In this document: piece by piece, positions 30,952 through 40,701 of the stretch
Numbering within the stretch: the first letter of the stretch is position 1
How the letters are laid out: each line of letters starts with the position of its first letter
NCBI GenBank assembly: GCA_033763975.1
Contig: JANRJM010000018.1
Span: 1-64,000, forward strand
DNA from: Planctomycetota bacterium
Lineage (GTDB): Bacteria; Planctomycetota; Phycisphaerae; Phycisphaerales; UBA1924
Reading direction: 5' to 3'
DNA: 64,000 bases
The notes under the pieces: generated by a model
The model's input: only the letters and a program-made list of their open reading frames with translations
Database searches by the model: none
What the model was told of the DNA's origin: nothing
Made by a program: the position numbers and the translations under genes

Positions 30952-31950
30952 TTGACCAGCCCCCACGACGCCATCCTCGCGACAGACCTGGCGGGCCTCG
31001 CGCTCCGCACGCCCGTGCTCCTGGCCGCGGGCACCGCGGGCACCCTCGACGAAATGGCCGACGCCGTCGACCTCGCGCGCGTCGGCGGGGTGGTGACCAA
31101 GTCCATCACGCCCCTGGCCCGCGAGGGGAACGCCACGTGGCGCATGCTGCCCGTCGAGGCCGGCATGCTCAACGCCATCGGGCTCGCGAACGTCGGGCTC
31201 GACGCGTTCCTGCGCGATGTCGCCCCGCGGGCGGCCCGCGTGCCGACCACCGTCATCGGCTCCATCTCGGGCTTCAGCGTCGAGGACTTCGTCCGCGTCG
31301 CCTCGGGCATGGCGGACGTCGAGGCCATCCGCGCGGTCGAGCTCAACGTCTCGTGCCCGAACGTGAAGCACGGCACCGAGTTCGGGTCTGACCCCGCGCT
31401 CCTCGCCGAACTCATCCGCGAGGTGCGGGCGGTGCTCCCCGCGCAGCGCCTGTTCGCCAAGCTCAGCCCCATCGCCATGGGCCCCATGAAGCTCTCGACC
31501 CTCGCCCGGGCCGCCATCGAGCCCCCCGGATCCTCGCCCCGCGGGCCCAACCAGCGCCCCGGCGCCGACGCCCTGTGCGTCTGCAACACCATCAGCGCCA
31601 TGGCCATCGACGTCACCACCCGGCGACCGCGCCTGGCGAACGTCACCGGCGGGCTCAGCGGCCCGGCGCTGCACCCCATCGCCGTCAAGCTCGTCCACGA
31701 CGTCTACCGCGATGTCGCGCGCGACACGCACACGCCGATCATCGGGCTCGGGGGCGTGCTGCGCTGGGAGCACGCGGCGGAGTTCGTCCTCGCCGGCGCC
31801 ACCGCCGTCGAGATCGGCACCGGGCTCTTCGTCGATCCGCGCAGCCCCGTGCGCGTCGCGCAGGGGCTGGCCACGTGGGCACGCGCCCAGGGCGTGGCCC
31901 GCGTGCAGGACCTGGTCGGCGCGGTCGACCTCTCGCCCCCGAAGGAGTAG
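30952..31950 (+). CDS. pyrD: dihydroorotate dehydrogenase, class 1-like
   Basis: PyrD oxidises dihydroorotate to orotate with FMN in pyrimidine synthesis. The protein of 332 residues (from 30952) has PVLLAAGTAG, VVTKSITPLAREGN, the active-site cysteine in VELNVSCPNVKHG (C135), CNTISAMAID, GGLSGPALHPIA and the phosphate site GLGGVLRWEHAAEFVLAGATAVEIG. A cysteine base marks the class 1, cytosolic type. The start is uncertain: TTG at 30952 gives the family-length N-terminus and lies eight bases after a TACGAT element; the ATG at 30910 would overlap the divergent gene's start codon. Confidence 0.88.
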   Translation: MTSPHDAILATDLAGLALRTPVLLAAGTAGTLDEMADAVDLARVGGVVTKSITPLAREGNATWRMLPVEAGMLNAIGLANVGLDAFLRDVAPRAARVPTTVIGSISGFSVEDFVRVASGMADVEAIRAVELNVSCPNVKHGTEFGSDPALLAELIREVRAVLPAQRLFAKLSPIAMGPMKLSTLARAAIEPPGSSPRGPNQRPGADALCVCNTISAMAIDVTTRRPRLANVTGGLSGPALHPIAVKLVHDVYRDVARDTHTPIIGLGGVLRWEHAAEFVLAGATAVEIGTGLFVDPRSPVRVAQGLATWARAQGVARVQDLVGAVDLSPPKE

Positions 31951-31953
31951 CGC

Positions 31954-33225
31954 ATGCGTCGCTTCGCCGTGCCGGTGCTGTCAGTGCTCGGCGTGCTCGC
32001 TCCGGTGGCCTTCGTGCCCGGCGCGATCGGGCAGCCAGCCTCGCCACAGCCACACGAGCCCACCCCCGCGCCCCAGCGGCCGGCCCCCGCGCCGCAGCAG
32101 CCTGCGCTCCCCGAGGCTCCGCCCGACGCCGCGCTCATCGCGCACGACGTCTCGGCCCTGCTCGAACCCATCCGCGCGAAACACGATGTCCCCGCGCTCG
32201 CCGCGTGTCTGGTCTCGGGCGAGACGGTCACCATGATCGGCGCCAGTGGCGTGCGCGAGGCCAACGGCAACGACCCCGCGACCGTCGACGACCTCTGGCA
32301 CATCGGCTCGTGCGCCAAGGCCATCACCGCGACGCTGTGCGCCGTGCTCGTGGAGGAAGGCCGCCTGACGTGGGGCTCCACGCCCGCCGACGTCTTCCCC
32401 GAACTCGCCCCGGACATGCACGAGTCGTGGCGGAAGGTCACGCTCCGCCACCTCGTGACGCACCGCGGCGGCGTCGTCGCGAACGCGACGGGCGCACTCG
32501 GCACGCGCCTGGCGCGGAGCAACGAGCCGCCCCACGTGCAGCGGCGTCTGCTCGTCGAGGCGCTGACGCAAGCGCCGACCGCGTCCCCGCCCGGGACGTC
32601 GCACGAGTACTCGAACGTGGGCTACGCGATCGCAGGGGCGATGTGCGAACGTGCCGCGGGGGAGCCGTACGAATCGCTCGTGCGTCGCCGGGTGCTCTCG
32701 CCCCTGGGGGCGGATCGTGTGGGCTTCGGCGCCCCCGGGCTGCGGGGTGTGGTGAGCCAGCCGCGCGGGCACACGGGCCCGCGCACGCCCGTGCAGCCCG
32801 GGCATGGCGCGGACAACCCGCCGTGGATCGCCCCCGCGGGCGGGCTGCACATGCCGCTGCGCGACTGGGCCCGCTTCATCGCGCTGCACCTGCGGGGCAA
32901 CGCGCAGAACCCCAGCCGCGCGGAGCGCCTGATCTCGCGTGAATCGTTCGACCTGCTGCACACGCCCGACGCGGGGGAGTACGCGGGCGGCTGGGGCCGC
33001 GGGTCGCGTCCGTGGGCCGGGGGCGTCGTGCTGACGCACGCCGGGAGCAACACGATGTGGTTCTGCGTCGTGTGGGTGGCGCCCAAGAGGGACTTCGCCG
33101 TGCTCGCCTGCACGAACATCGGGGGCGACGCGGGCGCGAAGGCGGCCGACGAAGCGGTGGGGGCGCTCATCCAGCGTCATCTGGCGTCCAACGCCGACGC
33201 GGCCCGCGACGCCGGCGGGAAGTAG
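31954..33225 (+). CDS. serine hydrolase of the beta-lactamase/penicillin-binding fold
   Basis: A 423-residue exported protein. A signal peptide (VLSVLGVLAPVAFVPGAIG) is followed by a Pro-rich linker to about residue 57 and a class C beta-lactamase-like domain. The catalytic SCAK is at residues 119-122, the YSN motif at 219-221, and the third motif is THAGS near residue 357. It should act on peptides, esters or peptidoglycan outside the membrane. The start is four bases after the pyrD stop codon, and GAAGGAG overlaps the pyrD end, so it is co-transcribed with pyrD. Confidence 0.87.
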   Translation: MRRFAVPVLSVLGVLAPVAFVPGAIGQPASPQPHEPTPAPQRPAPAPQQPALPEAPPDAALIAHDVSALLEPIRAKHDVPALAACLVSGETVTMIGASGVREANGNDPATVDDLWHIGSCAKAITATLCAVLVEEGRLTWGSTPADVFPELAPDMHESWRKVTLRHLVTHRGGVVANATGALGTRLARSNEPPHVQRRLLVEALTQAPTASPPGTSHEYSNVGYAIAGAMCERAAGEPYESLVRRRVLSPLGADRVGFGAPGLRGVVSQPRGHTGPRTPVQPGHGADNPPWIAPAGGLHMPLRDWARFIALHLRGNAQNPSRAERLISRESFDLLHTPDAGEYAGGWGRGSRPWAGGVVLTHAGSNTMWFCVVWVAPKRDFAVLACTNIGGDAGAKAADEAVGALIQRHLASNADAARDAGGK

Positions 33226-33232
33226 CGCCGCG

Positions 33233-36200
33233 TCAGGCCCCGCTGTGCGCGTTCGACTTGCCGTGCCGCGCCACGAGTTCATCGAGCACCGAGGGCGGCG
33301 CGACGTTGACGATCGGCGCCTCGCGCCTGGGGCGCCGGGCGCGGGGCTTAGGCGCCGGCGGCGTGTCCGGCGCCTCGGTCGCCGCCGGCGTCTCGGGCGA
33401 GCCAGACGTCTCGGCCATCGCGCGGACGGCGCCGGACGGGCGCGACGACTCGCCCGGGTCGTGCGCCGCCGCGGACGCCCCCCGCCCCGGCGTCACGCGC
33501 ACGTTGCCGTGCTCGTCCACCTGGTCGAAGCGCACGCTGACGCGCGTGGAGACGCCCCGTTCCTGCATCGTCACGCCGTAAAGGCGGTCCGTCGCCTGCA
33601 TCGTCCGCTTGTTGTGCGTGATGACGATGAAGTGCGAGAGGTCGGTGAACTGTCGCACGACCTGCGTGAAGCGCGAGACGTTGCCCTCGTCGAGGGCGGC
33701 GTCCACCTCGTCGAGCACGCAGAAGCAGCTCGGCTTGCTGCGGAAGATCGACATGAGCAGCGCCACGGCCGTCAGCGTCTTCTCCCCGCCCGAGAGCTGG
33801 CTGATGCTGCGGGGCTCCTTGCCCGGGGGCTTGGCGATCACCTCGATCCCGCTCTCGAGCAGGTCCGTCTCGTCGGTCTCGACCTTCTGCACCGTGCCGT
33901 CGTCGCGCTCCACCTCGCGCACCAGCGGCATGAGCCGCACCTCCGCCTTGCCACCGCCGAACAGGCGTCGGAACATCCCCTGCTCGCTCCCGAACGTCTC
34001 GCGGATGCGCTCGAACACCTCGCCGAACCGCTCGCGGCTCACGGTGTCGAGGTGCTGGATGAGGTCCGCGAGCTGCGTGCGAGCGGCGTCGATGTCCGCC
34101 ACCTGGCGCACCAGGTCCTCGTTGCGCGCCTGCAGCGTCGTCTCTTCCTGCAGCGCGTCCATGTTGACGTGCCCGAGGCGCCGGACCTCGTCGCGCAGGA
34201 TCTCGATGGCCCGGGCCGCCTCGTTCGTGTCGATGCGCGCCACGTCGCCGTCGGCCATCATCGCGCGATAGTCGCCGAACTCTGCCGTGAGGTCGACGCC
34301 CAGCTCGTGCAGCGTGCGTTCCTGGGCCGCCTCGCGCTTCACCTCGACCTCGCGCCGCGAGACCTCGAGGCTGTGCCAGTCGCGCTCGACGACGCCGAAG
34401 CGCTGGCGCACGCCGTGCAACTGCTCGCCCAGGGCCTCGCACGCGCGGGCGGCATCGTCCGCCGCCGAGCGGACCTGCGCGAGCGACTCGCCGAGCTCGC
34501 GTGCCCGTCCCGCCGCGTCCACGCTCCGCGCGCGGGCCTCGTCTACCCCCGCCCGATGCCCGGCCGCCCGTTCGTCGAGCCTCGCGAGCCCCGCGCCCAG
34601 ATCGCGCGCCTGGCGAGCCAGGTCGTCGCGGAGCAGGTCGAGGCGTGCGGCCTCGCGCCGCGCCTGCGACACGGCCGACCCAAGCCGCCCGACCTCGATG
34701 GTCGCGCCCGACACGTCCTCGAGGGCCGCGTCGGCGGCGGCCTGCGCCGCCCGTACCTGCCCGTCGAGCGCCTCGGCGCCGGCCTGCTCGTCGGCGAGCA
34801 GGCGCGACAGGCTGTCGGCCCGTCGCTGCATGTCCTCGCGGTCTTGCTCGAGCCTCGCCAGTCGCTCGCGCGACTGGGCCAGGTCCTGCTCCACGCCCGC
34901 GCGCTCGCGCGCCACGCGTGCGATCTCCGCGCCAAGCCGCTCGACCGCGCCGCTCGCCCCAATCGCCTCGCGCTGGGCGTCGAGCAGCGCCGCGCGTGCC
35001 GCACTCACCTCGCGCGCCAGCGCCGAGACCTCCGCGTCCGCCGCGAGCAGTGCGTCGCGCTCGCCCTCCACGACCTGGCGCAGCGAGGCCACCTCGCGCG
35101 TGAGGCCTTTCAGGTCCGCCCGGCGACGGAGCAGTCGTCCGGTGTCGTCCGCCCCGGCCCGCCCGCCCGCGCGGACGCGCCCGTCGGCGTCGAGCAGCAC
35201 GCCCTCACGCGTCACGAACCGGGCCCGCGCGCCCGCCAGGGGCCCGCCCGAGAGCAGCACCGCCGCGTCCAGCGATTCGACCAAGAACGTCCGCCCGAGC
35301 AGCCGGTCGAGCAGATCGACCAGCCCCGGGTCGGCCGCGTCGCCCGCGCGCGGGCGCACCAGCGAGCGCAGACACACCAGACGCCCGGCCGGGTCGTCGG
35401 TCCGCAGCCCGGCCTCGGCCAGCGTCCCCAGCCCCGAGCCCGCGCAGGGCAGTGATCCCGCGCACCCCAGCACCGCCTGCGGCAGGAACGCCACCGGCCC
35501 GCCCAGGCGGGCCAGTTCCTCCGTGCCCGGCAGCGCCGCCAGCGACGCGACCACCAGGCCCTGCAGATCGGCGCCCAACGCCGCCTCCACCGCGCCCGCC
35601 GCGTCCGGGTCTACGTCGGCGCGCGTCTCGATCAGGTCCGCCAGCGGCGCGATCACGTCCGCGAAACCCTCGCCCCGGGCCTTCATGTCCAGCACCCGCC
35701 GCACGGCCTCGTCGAACCCCGCACGCGTTTCGATCATCTCGTGCAGCATCGCCCGGCGTGAATCCGCCCGCGCCAGGTCTTGCTCCACCTGCCCCAGCAG
35801 TTCCGCCCGCTCGCGCCGCTCGGCCCCCAGCGCGTCGATCCGCGACTCGAGCCCGCGCACCGTCGCCTCGAGCTCCGCCACCCGCGCCTGCGCGTCGCGC
35901 GCGCGTGCCTCGCCCTGCGTCACGGCCTCGCGGGCCGCGCGCTCGTCGGCGTCCAGCGCCTCGCCCCGCTTGCGCAGGCGTTCCGCCTGCTCCCGCACGC
36001 CCTCGCTCCGGCGCGCCTCGCCCGCGATCGACGCCACCAGCCCCAGGCGCTCCCGGTCGATCCGCTGCGCCGCGCTCGTCTTCGCGGTCAGTTCGGCGCG
36101 GGCGGCCTGCAGCGCCCGCACGCACTCGGCCCGGCGCGTTTGCGCCGTCGCCAGCGATGATTCCCGCGCCGCCAAGTCGCGCGACAGGTCCGCGAGCAGC

Positions 36201-37408
36201 GCGCGCTGCTCCTCGCCCTGCTGCTCGGCCGCCGCGCGCGACGTCTCGATCTCGTCCAGCCGCCGCCGGTCGCTCTGCGCCTGGTGCACCGCCTCGTCCG
36301 CCGCCCGGGCGAGCATCGTCGCCCGCTGGGCCGCCTGCTGCTCTTCATGCGACGCGGCGAGGCGCGCCCGCTCCAGGTCCTGCGCGGTCGCCGCCAGTTC
36401 GTGGCGCTCGATCTCCCGCGCCTGCTTGGTCGCCTCGGCCTCCGCCAGCAGCCGCCCGACCTCGGCGCGCTCCGTGTCCAGCAGCGCCTGGCGGCTCGTG
36501 AGCCCCGCGAGGCGCGACTCCAGTTCGTCGTACTGCTCGAACGCCAGCGCCGCCCGCCACGCGCGCAGCTCCGTGTCCAGTTCCACGAACTTGCGCGCCT
36601 TGGCCGCCTGCCCCTTCACCACCCGCAGCCGACGCTCCGTGCTCTCCAACTGCTCGCGCACGCCCGTCAGGTTCGCCTGCGTCCGCGCCAGCTTCCGCTC
36701 CGCCTCCACCCGGCGCTGGCGGTACTTCGCGATGCCCGCGGCCTCTTCGAAGATCACCCGGCGCTCCTGCGGGCTCGCCAGCAGCATCGCGTCGACCTTG
36801 CCCTGCTCGATGATCGAGTACGCGTCCGCGCCCACGCCCGTGTCGAGGAACATCTCGCGGATGTCCTTGAGCCGCGCCACGCGACCATTGATCAGGTACT
36901 CGCTGTCCCCGTCGCGGTACAGCCGCCGCTCGATCTCCACGACGTCGCTGTCCACCGGCAGCGCCCGGCGGCCCCTCGCCGCCGGCGCGGGCGACGCGTC
37001 GGACCCCTGCGCTTCGGCGTCGTGCGCGGTCGGTGCACCCGGCTCGGCCGGCGCGCTCGCCGCGCCGGCCTGCGGGTCCCGCGACGCGTCGCCAGCGACC
37101 GCCATCTCGATCGCCGGCGCGGCCGCCCCGACCCCGCCCGTCAGCACCGGGTTGTCGAACGTCAGCGCCACGCTGGCCATGCCCATAGGCTTTCGCCCCG
37201 CCGAGCCCGCGAAGATGACGTCCACCATCTCCTGCCCGCGCAGGCTCTTGCTGCTCCGCTCTCCCAGCACCCACTTGATCGCGTCGACGACGTTGCTCTT
37301 CCCGCACCCGTTGGGGCCAACGATGCCGGTGACGGCGTCGTCGAACGTGAACTCCGTCACGTCCGCGAAGCTCTTGAAGCCGCTCAGGGTGAGTTTCCGC
37401 AGTCGCAT
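33233..37408 (-). CDS. smc: chromosome segregation protein SMC
   Basis: SMC is the core ATPase of the bacterial condensin. The 1391-residue protein has Walker A GPNGCGKSN at residues 31-39, a long coiled coil, a hinge domain around the middle, and a C-terminal head with the signature QLSGGEKTLTAVALL and Walker B FCVLDEVDAALDE. It exceeds the usual 1150-1200 residues: an Ala/Pro-rich insertion of about 60 residues (87-147) splits the N-terminal head, and a basic Ala/Pro-rich extension follows the C-terminal head. The ATG at 37408 has GGAGG six bases upstream and gives the standard MRLRKLTLSGFKSF start. The kleisin genes scpA and scpB are not nearby. Confidence 0.95.
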   Translation of the reverse strand: MRLRKLTLSGFKSFADVTEFTFDDAVTGIVGPNGCGKSNVVDAIKWVLGERSSKSLRGQEMVDVIFAGSAGRKPMGMASVALTFDNPVLTGGVGAAAPAIEMAVAGDASRDPQAGAASAPAEPGAPTAHDAEAQGSDASPAPAARGRRALPVDSDVVEIERRLYRDGDSEYLINGRVARLKDIREMFLDTGVGADAYSIIEQGKVDAMLLASPQERRVIFEEAAGIAKYRQRRVEAERKLARTQANLTGVREQLESTERRLRVVKGQAAKARKFVELDTELRAWRAALAFEQYDELESRLAGLTSRQALLDTERAEVGRLLAEAEATKQAREIERHELAATAQDLERARLAASHEEQQAAQRATMLARAADEAVHQAQSDRRRLDEIETSRAAAEQQGEEQRALLADLSRDLAARESSLATAQTRRAECVRALQAARAELTAKTSAAQRIDRERLGLVASIAGEARRSEGVREQAERLRKRGEALDADERAAREAVTQGEARARDAQARVAELEATVRGLESRIDALGAERRERAELLGQVEQDLARADSRRAMLHEMIETRAGFDEAVRRVLDMKARGEGFADVIAPLADLIETRADVDPDAAGAVEAALGADLQGLVVASLAALPGTEELARLGGPVAFLPQAVLGCAGSLPCAGSGLGTLAEAGLRTDDPAGRLVCLRSLVRPRAGDAADPGLVDLLDRLLGRTFLVESLDAAVLLSGGPLAGARARFVTREGVLLDADGRVRAGGRAGADDTGRLLRRRADLKGLTREVASLRQVVEGERDALLAADAEVSALAREVSAARAALLDAQREAIGASGAVERLGAEIARVARERAGVEQDLAQSRERLARLEQDREDMQRRADSLSRLLADEQAGAEALDGQVRAAQAAADAALEDVSGATIEVGRLGSAVSQARREAARLDLLRDDLARQARDLGAGLARLDERAAGHRAGVDEARARSVDAAGRARELGESLAQVRSAADDAARACEALGEQLHGVRQRFGVVERDWHSLEVSRREVEVKREAAQERTLHELGVDLTAEFGDYRAMMADGDVARIDTNEAARAIEILRDEVRRLGHVNMDALQEETTLQARNEDLVRQVADIDAARTQLADLIQHLDTVSRERFGEVFERIRETFGSEQGMFRRLFGGGKAEVRLMPLVREVERDDGTVQKVETDETDLLESGIEVIAKPPGKEPRSISQLSGGEKTLTAVALLMSIFRSKPSCFCVLDEVDAALDEGNVSRFTQVVRQFTDLSHFIVITHNKRTMQATDRLYGVTMQERGVSTRVSVRFDQVDEHGNVRVTPGRGASAAAHDPGESSRPSGAVRAMAETSGSPETPAATEAPDTPPAPKPRARRPRREAPIVNVAPPSVLDELVARHGKSNAHSGA

Positions 37409-37562
37409 CCGCAACCTCCGTGTCGCGTGCACGCGCTCACGCGCGTCCGGCCCGCGGGGTGCGTCGACGCTCCCCGCCCCCGGCGTCCGTGCCGGCGTCT
37501 CTCACGATATCGACTTTCGCGCGCGGGCGGAACCCCTTCCCGCCGACAAGCGCCAGATCTCA

Positions 37563-39521
37563 TCACTTTTTCGCGGGGGGCACGATCGGCACGATCCGGG
37601 GCGGAGGCTCCGACCCGGGCACCTCCGTCCGCACCGCCGTCGGCGACTCGTGCAGCACGATCGGCTCGTCCCCCGGGCGGTCCGGGCGCTCGAGCATGTC
37701 CTGCGACGTGGACGCCGCGAGCAGGTCGGCCTTCAGCTTGTCCGCCTGCGTCGCGAACGCGGCTCGGACCCCGCCCTTGGCCGACATCGCGGCCAGCGCG
37801 CCGACGACGTCGCTGTACGTCATGCCCAGCCCGGGCGTGCCGCTGAGGTCTCGGGGCGACGTCGCGAGGAACTGCACCAGCGACACGATGTCCGCCGGCG
37901 TCTCGCCCGTCCGCACGCTCACCCCGTCCGACCCCACGTAGCGCACCCGCACCGAGGTCGCCCCGGGCTCGGCCGTGATGAGCAGCCGGTCGTCCGACGC
38001 CGACACCAGCGAAGGCCGCAGGATCGCGCGGTCCTCGCCGAACACCACGATCCGCGGGAAGCCCACCTGCGTGACGTACACGAGCGGCTCGCCGAAGGGC
38101 ACGATGTCCAGGATGAAGCTCTCGCCCACGATCTCCCGCCGGATGCCCTGCACGTTCCGTCGCGCCCACCGCGCCCGCCCCAGCACTTCCAGGCGCGTCG
38201 GCGAGATCCGCGGGGCGTCGGGGTTGCTCTCGAGCAACGCCGCCAGGCGCGCCGTCTGCTCGCGCGATGCACGCTCGACCAACGCCTCGTACGCCGCCAC
38301 CCGAACCTCGAGCGCAGGCTCTGACAGCAGGTCGCGCAGCGCCATGTCCACCCGCGGCCCGCCGTCCAACTCCCCCAGCAGTTCGATCGCGCGCGTCCGT
38401 ACCCGCCCCGTGCCCGTCCGCGCGATGTCACGCAGCGGCTCGGACGCCAGCGAATCGTTCAGCCGCGCCCCGGCCCGCAGACCAGCCATCCGCGGCGCCA
38501 GGTCCGGGTGCTCGTACAACTGCCGCACAAACGGCAGCCCGCGGCTGCCGATCGCCTCCAGGCACCACGACACCTCTTCCGCCAGCGCCGGCTCGGCCTG
38601 CACGCCCTGCACCAGCCGCCTCGCCTGCTCCTCCGGGAAGCTCCCGTCGATCGGCAGGTGCATCACCAGTTCGAGAAACTCGCCCGGCTCCAGGCGGTAC
38701 CGGCGCGGGATCCGCAGCGCCACGCTGCCCCCCGCGTCCGACACCGCCCGCCCGCGCGCCGTGTCGCCGGGGTCTCCCGGGCCCTTCGGGAAGCGGCTGT
38801 TGATCGCCGACACGATCGCCCGCGCCCGCGCGTGGCTGTTGCTGTCGAGCACCAGTTCCACCGAGAACGGCTGCGTCACCGAGCCCCCGCCGAGCACGCG
38901 TCCCGCCGTCCGCGTCACGCCGTCGGCCCCGCTCGGACGATCTTCCGCGAACGGATTGATGAAGATCGGCCCGCGCGCCGTGGCGATGGGCCTGGCCTGC
39001 ACCGCGCCGAACACCGCCGGGTCGCCCAGGCGCAGTTCGGTCGTCCAGAGCGTGCCGCCCTCGAGGCTCGTGGCGTTCATGGCGCGCACGACGACGTCGA
39101 ACGACGAGTTCGCGGGCGAGCCGGGCGGGATCGCCGCCTGCACGATCACCACCGCGGTGTTCGGATTGCGCAGCACCTCGGCGGGTGTTTTGCCTTCCAG
39201 GGCCGTTCCGCGGAACGCGTCGACGCCGCCGACGCCCATGAGGCTCATCTGGCGCTGCATGGTGGAGGCGACGCTCTCGGGCAGGATGTCCCCGCCCGTG
39301 CCATCAAGCCCGACGACCAGCCCAAACCCCGAGACGAGCACCGGTTGCACGCCCCGCAACTGACCCTCCGCGCCGATCGTCCCGCGCAGCAGCGGGTGCA
39401 CGTCGCGCGTGATCGCCTCCTGCGTCGGGATCGCCTTGGGGGTCTTGGGAGCGCAGCCGGACAGGCCGGCGGCGATCGCCACGACCACACCCACCGCCGC
39501 GTACGCGAGCGCTCGCACCAT
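37563..39521 (-). CDS. lipoprotein with FlgI-like domain and HEAT-like repeats
   Basis: A 652-residue predicted lipoprotein: the signal peptide ends in LSGC with the lipidated cysteine at 23. Residues 30-270 resemble the flagellar P-ring protein FlgI (VSGFGLVVGLDGTGGD, VVIVQAAIPPG, FDVVVRAMNATSLEGGTLWTTELRLGD). The middle has short helical repeats of HEAT type (ELLGELDGGPRVDMALRDLLSEPALEVRVAAYEAL). The C-terminal part has strands and a charged Pro-rich tail. Unlike true FlgI it has a lipid anchor and extra domains, and there are no other flagellar genes in the window. The start at 39521 has GGAGAG seven bases upstream. A minus-strand TACAGT lies nearby as a possible -10. Confidence 0.72.
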   Translation of the reverse strand: MVRALAYAAVGVVVAIAAGLSGCAPKTPKAIPTQEAITRDVHPLLRGTIGAEGQLRGVQPVLVSGFGLVVGLDGTGGDILPESVASTMQRQMSLMGVGGVDAFRGTALEGKTPAEVLRNPNTAVVIVQAAIPPGSPANSSFDVVVRAMNATSLEGGTLWTTELRLGDPAVFGAVQARPIATARGPIFINPFAEDRPSGADGVTRTAGRVLGGGSVTQPFSVELVLDSNSHARARAIVSAINSRFPKGPGDPGDTARGRAVSDAGGSVALRIPRRYRLEPGEFLELVMHLPIDGSFPEEQARRLVQGVQAEPALAEEVSWCLEAIGSRGLPFVRQLYEHPDLAPRMAGLRAGARLNDSLASEPLRDIARTGTGRVRTRAIELLGELDGGPRVDMALRDLLSEPALEVRVAAYEALVERASREQTARLAALLESNPDAPRISPTRLEVLGRARWARRNVQGIRREIVGESFILDIVPFGEPLVYVTQVGFPRIVVFGEDRAILRPSLVSASDDRLLITAEPGATSVRVRYVGSDGVSVRTGETPADIVSLVQFLATSPRDLSGTPGLGMTYSDVVGALAAMSAKGGVRAAFATQADKLKADLLAASTSQDMLERPDRPGDEPIVLHESPTAVRTEVPGSEPPPRIVPIVPPAKK

Positions 39522-39851
39522 CGCACAACTCTCCGGGACGCCGAGCGTTGCGGGCGGCGTCGGCCCGCGCACCACTGTACCGAGTCCCGGCGCGCCGGTC
39601 GAATCCGTACGCCCGCGCACGCGCGCGTGCCGTCCGCCCGTAACGCCCGTCGCCCAACGCCCTTAACGCCGGCCCCACCCGAACACCGCATTCGCCCGAC
39701 ATCCGCCCGCCACCAACCGCCAACTTCGCCACACCGACCGACAGGCCGATCGGCCGCGCCCGCCCGCGGGCGGGCGATCTTCAACTCGCCGTGCGGACGA
39801 GATTTGCGTGCATCCGACAGTTCATCCCCAAAGTTTTGGGGCTCAACCGGC
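39522..39851. other. intergenic region with palindromes
   Basis: About 330 bases without a gene between the divergent FlgI-like and dcd genes. It contains an exact 18-bp palindrome (gcccgcccgcgggcgggc, 39758-39775) and a hairpin ccccaaa-gt-tttgggg at 39826-39841 shortly before the dcd promoter, which may be an operator. The middle part, with many cgcccg and aacgcc words, looks like neutral sequence. Confidence 0.5.
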
Positions 39852-39879
39852 TTGCACACACGATAGGTAGTGGTATGCT
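39852..39879 (+). promoter_or_regulatory. probable promoter of dcd
   Basis: TTGCAC (39852-39857) and TATGCT (39874-39879) are 16 bp apart. Transcription would start near 39886 and leave a leader of about 145-185 bases before dcd, long enough for regulation, but no known element is seen in it. Confidence 0.55.
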
Positions 39880-40029
39880 CCGGATGTCTTCAACCCGTCC
39901 GCGACCGCTCGCGAACGGCGTCTTCGAGAAAATCCGTTCGTTCCGGGCGGACCGTTCCCGAGTTGGGTGGTTCGGACGCCGCGCCGGGCGACGGGAGTTC
40001 GGTTCGAGTTTTGTGCGTATCTTGTACGG

Positions 40030-40641
40030 ATGAGTGTGGTGCGCGAACGTGGAAGGGTGGGTGGTTCGGTGGGCGTGCTCTGCGACAGCCAGATCCGAGA
40101 GCGAGTGCGGATCGAGCCCTTCGAGGCCGCGGTGAAGCGCCCGGGGCGCATCTCCTACGGCGTGTCGTCGTACGGGTACGACGTCCGCGTGGGCAACCGC
40201 TTCAAGATCTTCACCCCCACGCCCCGCACCGGGCAGATCACCGTCGTGGACCCCAAGGCCTTCACCGACGACCTGATGGTCGAGGTCGATTGCGGCGCGC
40301 TCGGGCTCGACCACGTGATCATCCCGCCCAACTCCTTCGCGCTGTGCGAGACGGTGGAGTACATCGAGGTTCCGCGCGACGTGCTGGTGATCTGCCTGGG
40401 CAAGAGCACCTACGCCCGCTGCGGGCTCATCGTGAACGTCACGCCGCTCGAGCCCGAGTGGCGCGGCAAGGTCACGCTGGAAATCTCCAACACCACGCCC
40501 CTGCCGGCCAAGGTCTACGCGAACGAGGGCGTCGCGCAGTTCGTGTTCCTGCAGGCCGAGCAGGTGTGCGAGAAGAGCTACGCCGACAAGGGTGGGAAGT
40601 ACCAGGACCAGGGTGGATTGACGTTGCCGAAAGTGGATTGA
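40030..40641 (+). CDS. dcd: dCTP deaminase
   Basis: Dcd converts dCTP to dUTP, the step that feeds dTMP synthesis. The protein shows [105 protein letters not shown], with the nucleotide-binding and catalytic residues of the trimeric dUTPase-like fold (the catalytic Glu is in TPLEPEW). The length is about 190 residues. The start is uncertain: ATG at 40030, or GTG at 40069, which gives the family N-terminus and has GGGTGG upstream. It lies just before nrdJ, so enzymes of deoxynucleotide supply are close together, with a possible mobile cassette between them. Confidence 0.92.
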   Translation: MSVVRERGRVGGSVGVLCDSQIRERVRIEPFEAAVKRPGRISYGVSSYGYDVRVGNRFKIFTPTPRTGQITVVDPKAFTDDLMVEVDCGALGLDHVIIPPNSFALCETVEYIEVPRDVLVICLGKSTYARCGLIVNVTPLEPEWRGKVTLEISNTTPLPAKVYANEGVAQFVFLQAEQVCEKSYADKGGKYQDQGGLTLPKVD

Positions 40642-40647
40642 ACAGCA

Positions 40648-40676
40648 GGCATTCGGGATTGGGCATTCGGCATTCG
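40648..40676 (+). repeat. left inverted repeat of the cassette
   Basis: 29 bp, starting ggcattcggg and ending ggcattcg; it matches the reverse complement of 41061-41089 with three mismatches. Confidence 0.85.
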
Positions 40677-40701
40677 AGGTGGCACATGCGTGGGGCGGGT
40701 C

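Noticed and set aside
39791-40033. Short open frame of 80 codons upstream of dcd
   Set aside because: It overlaps the dcd promoter, lacks a ribosome binding site and has no recognisable protein features.
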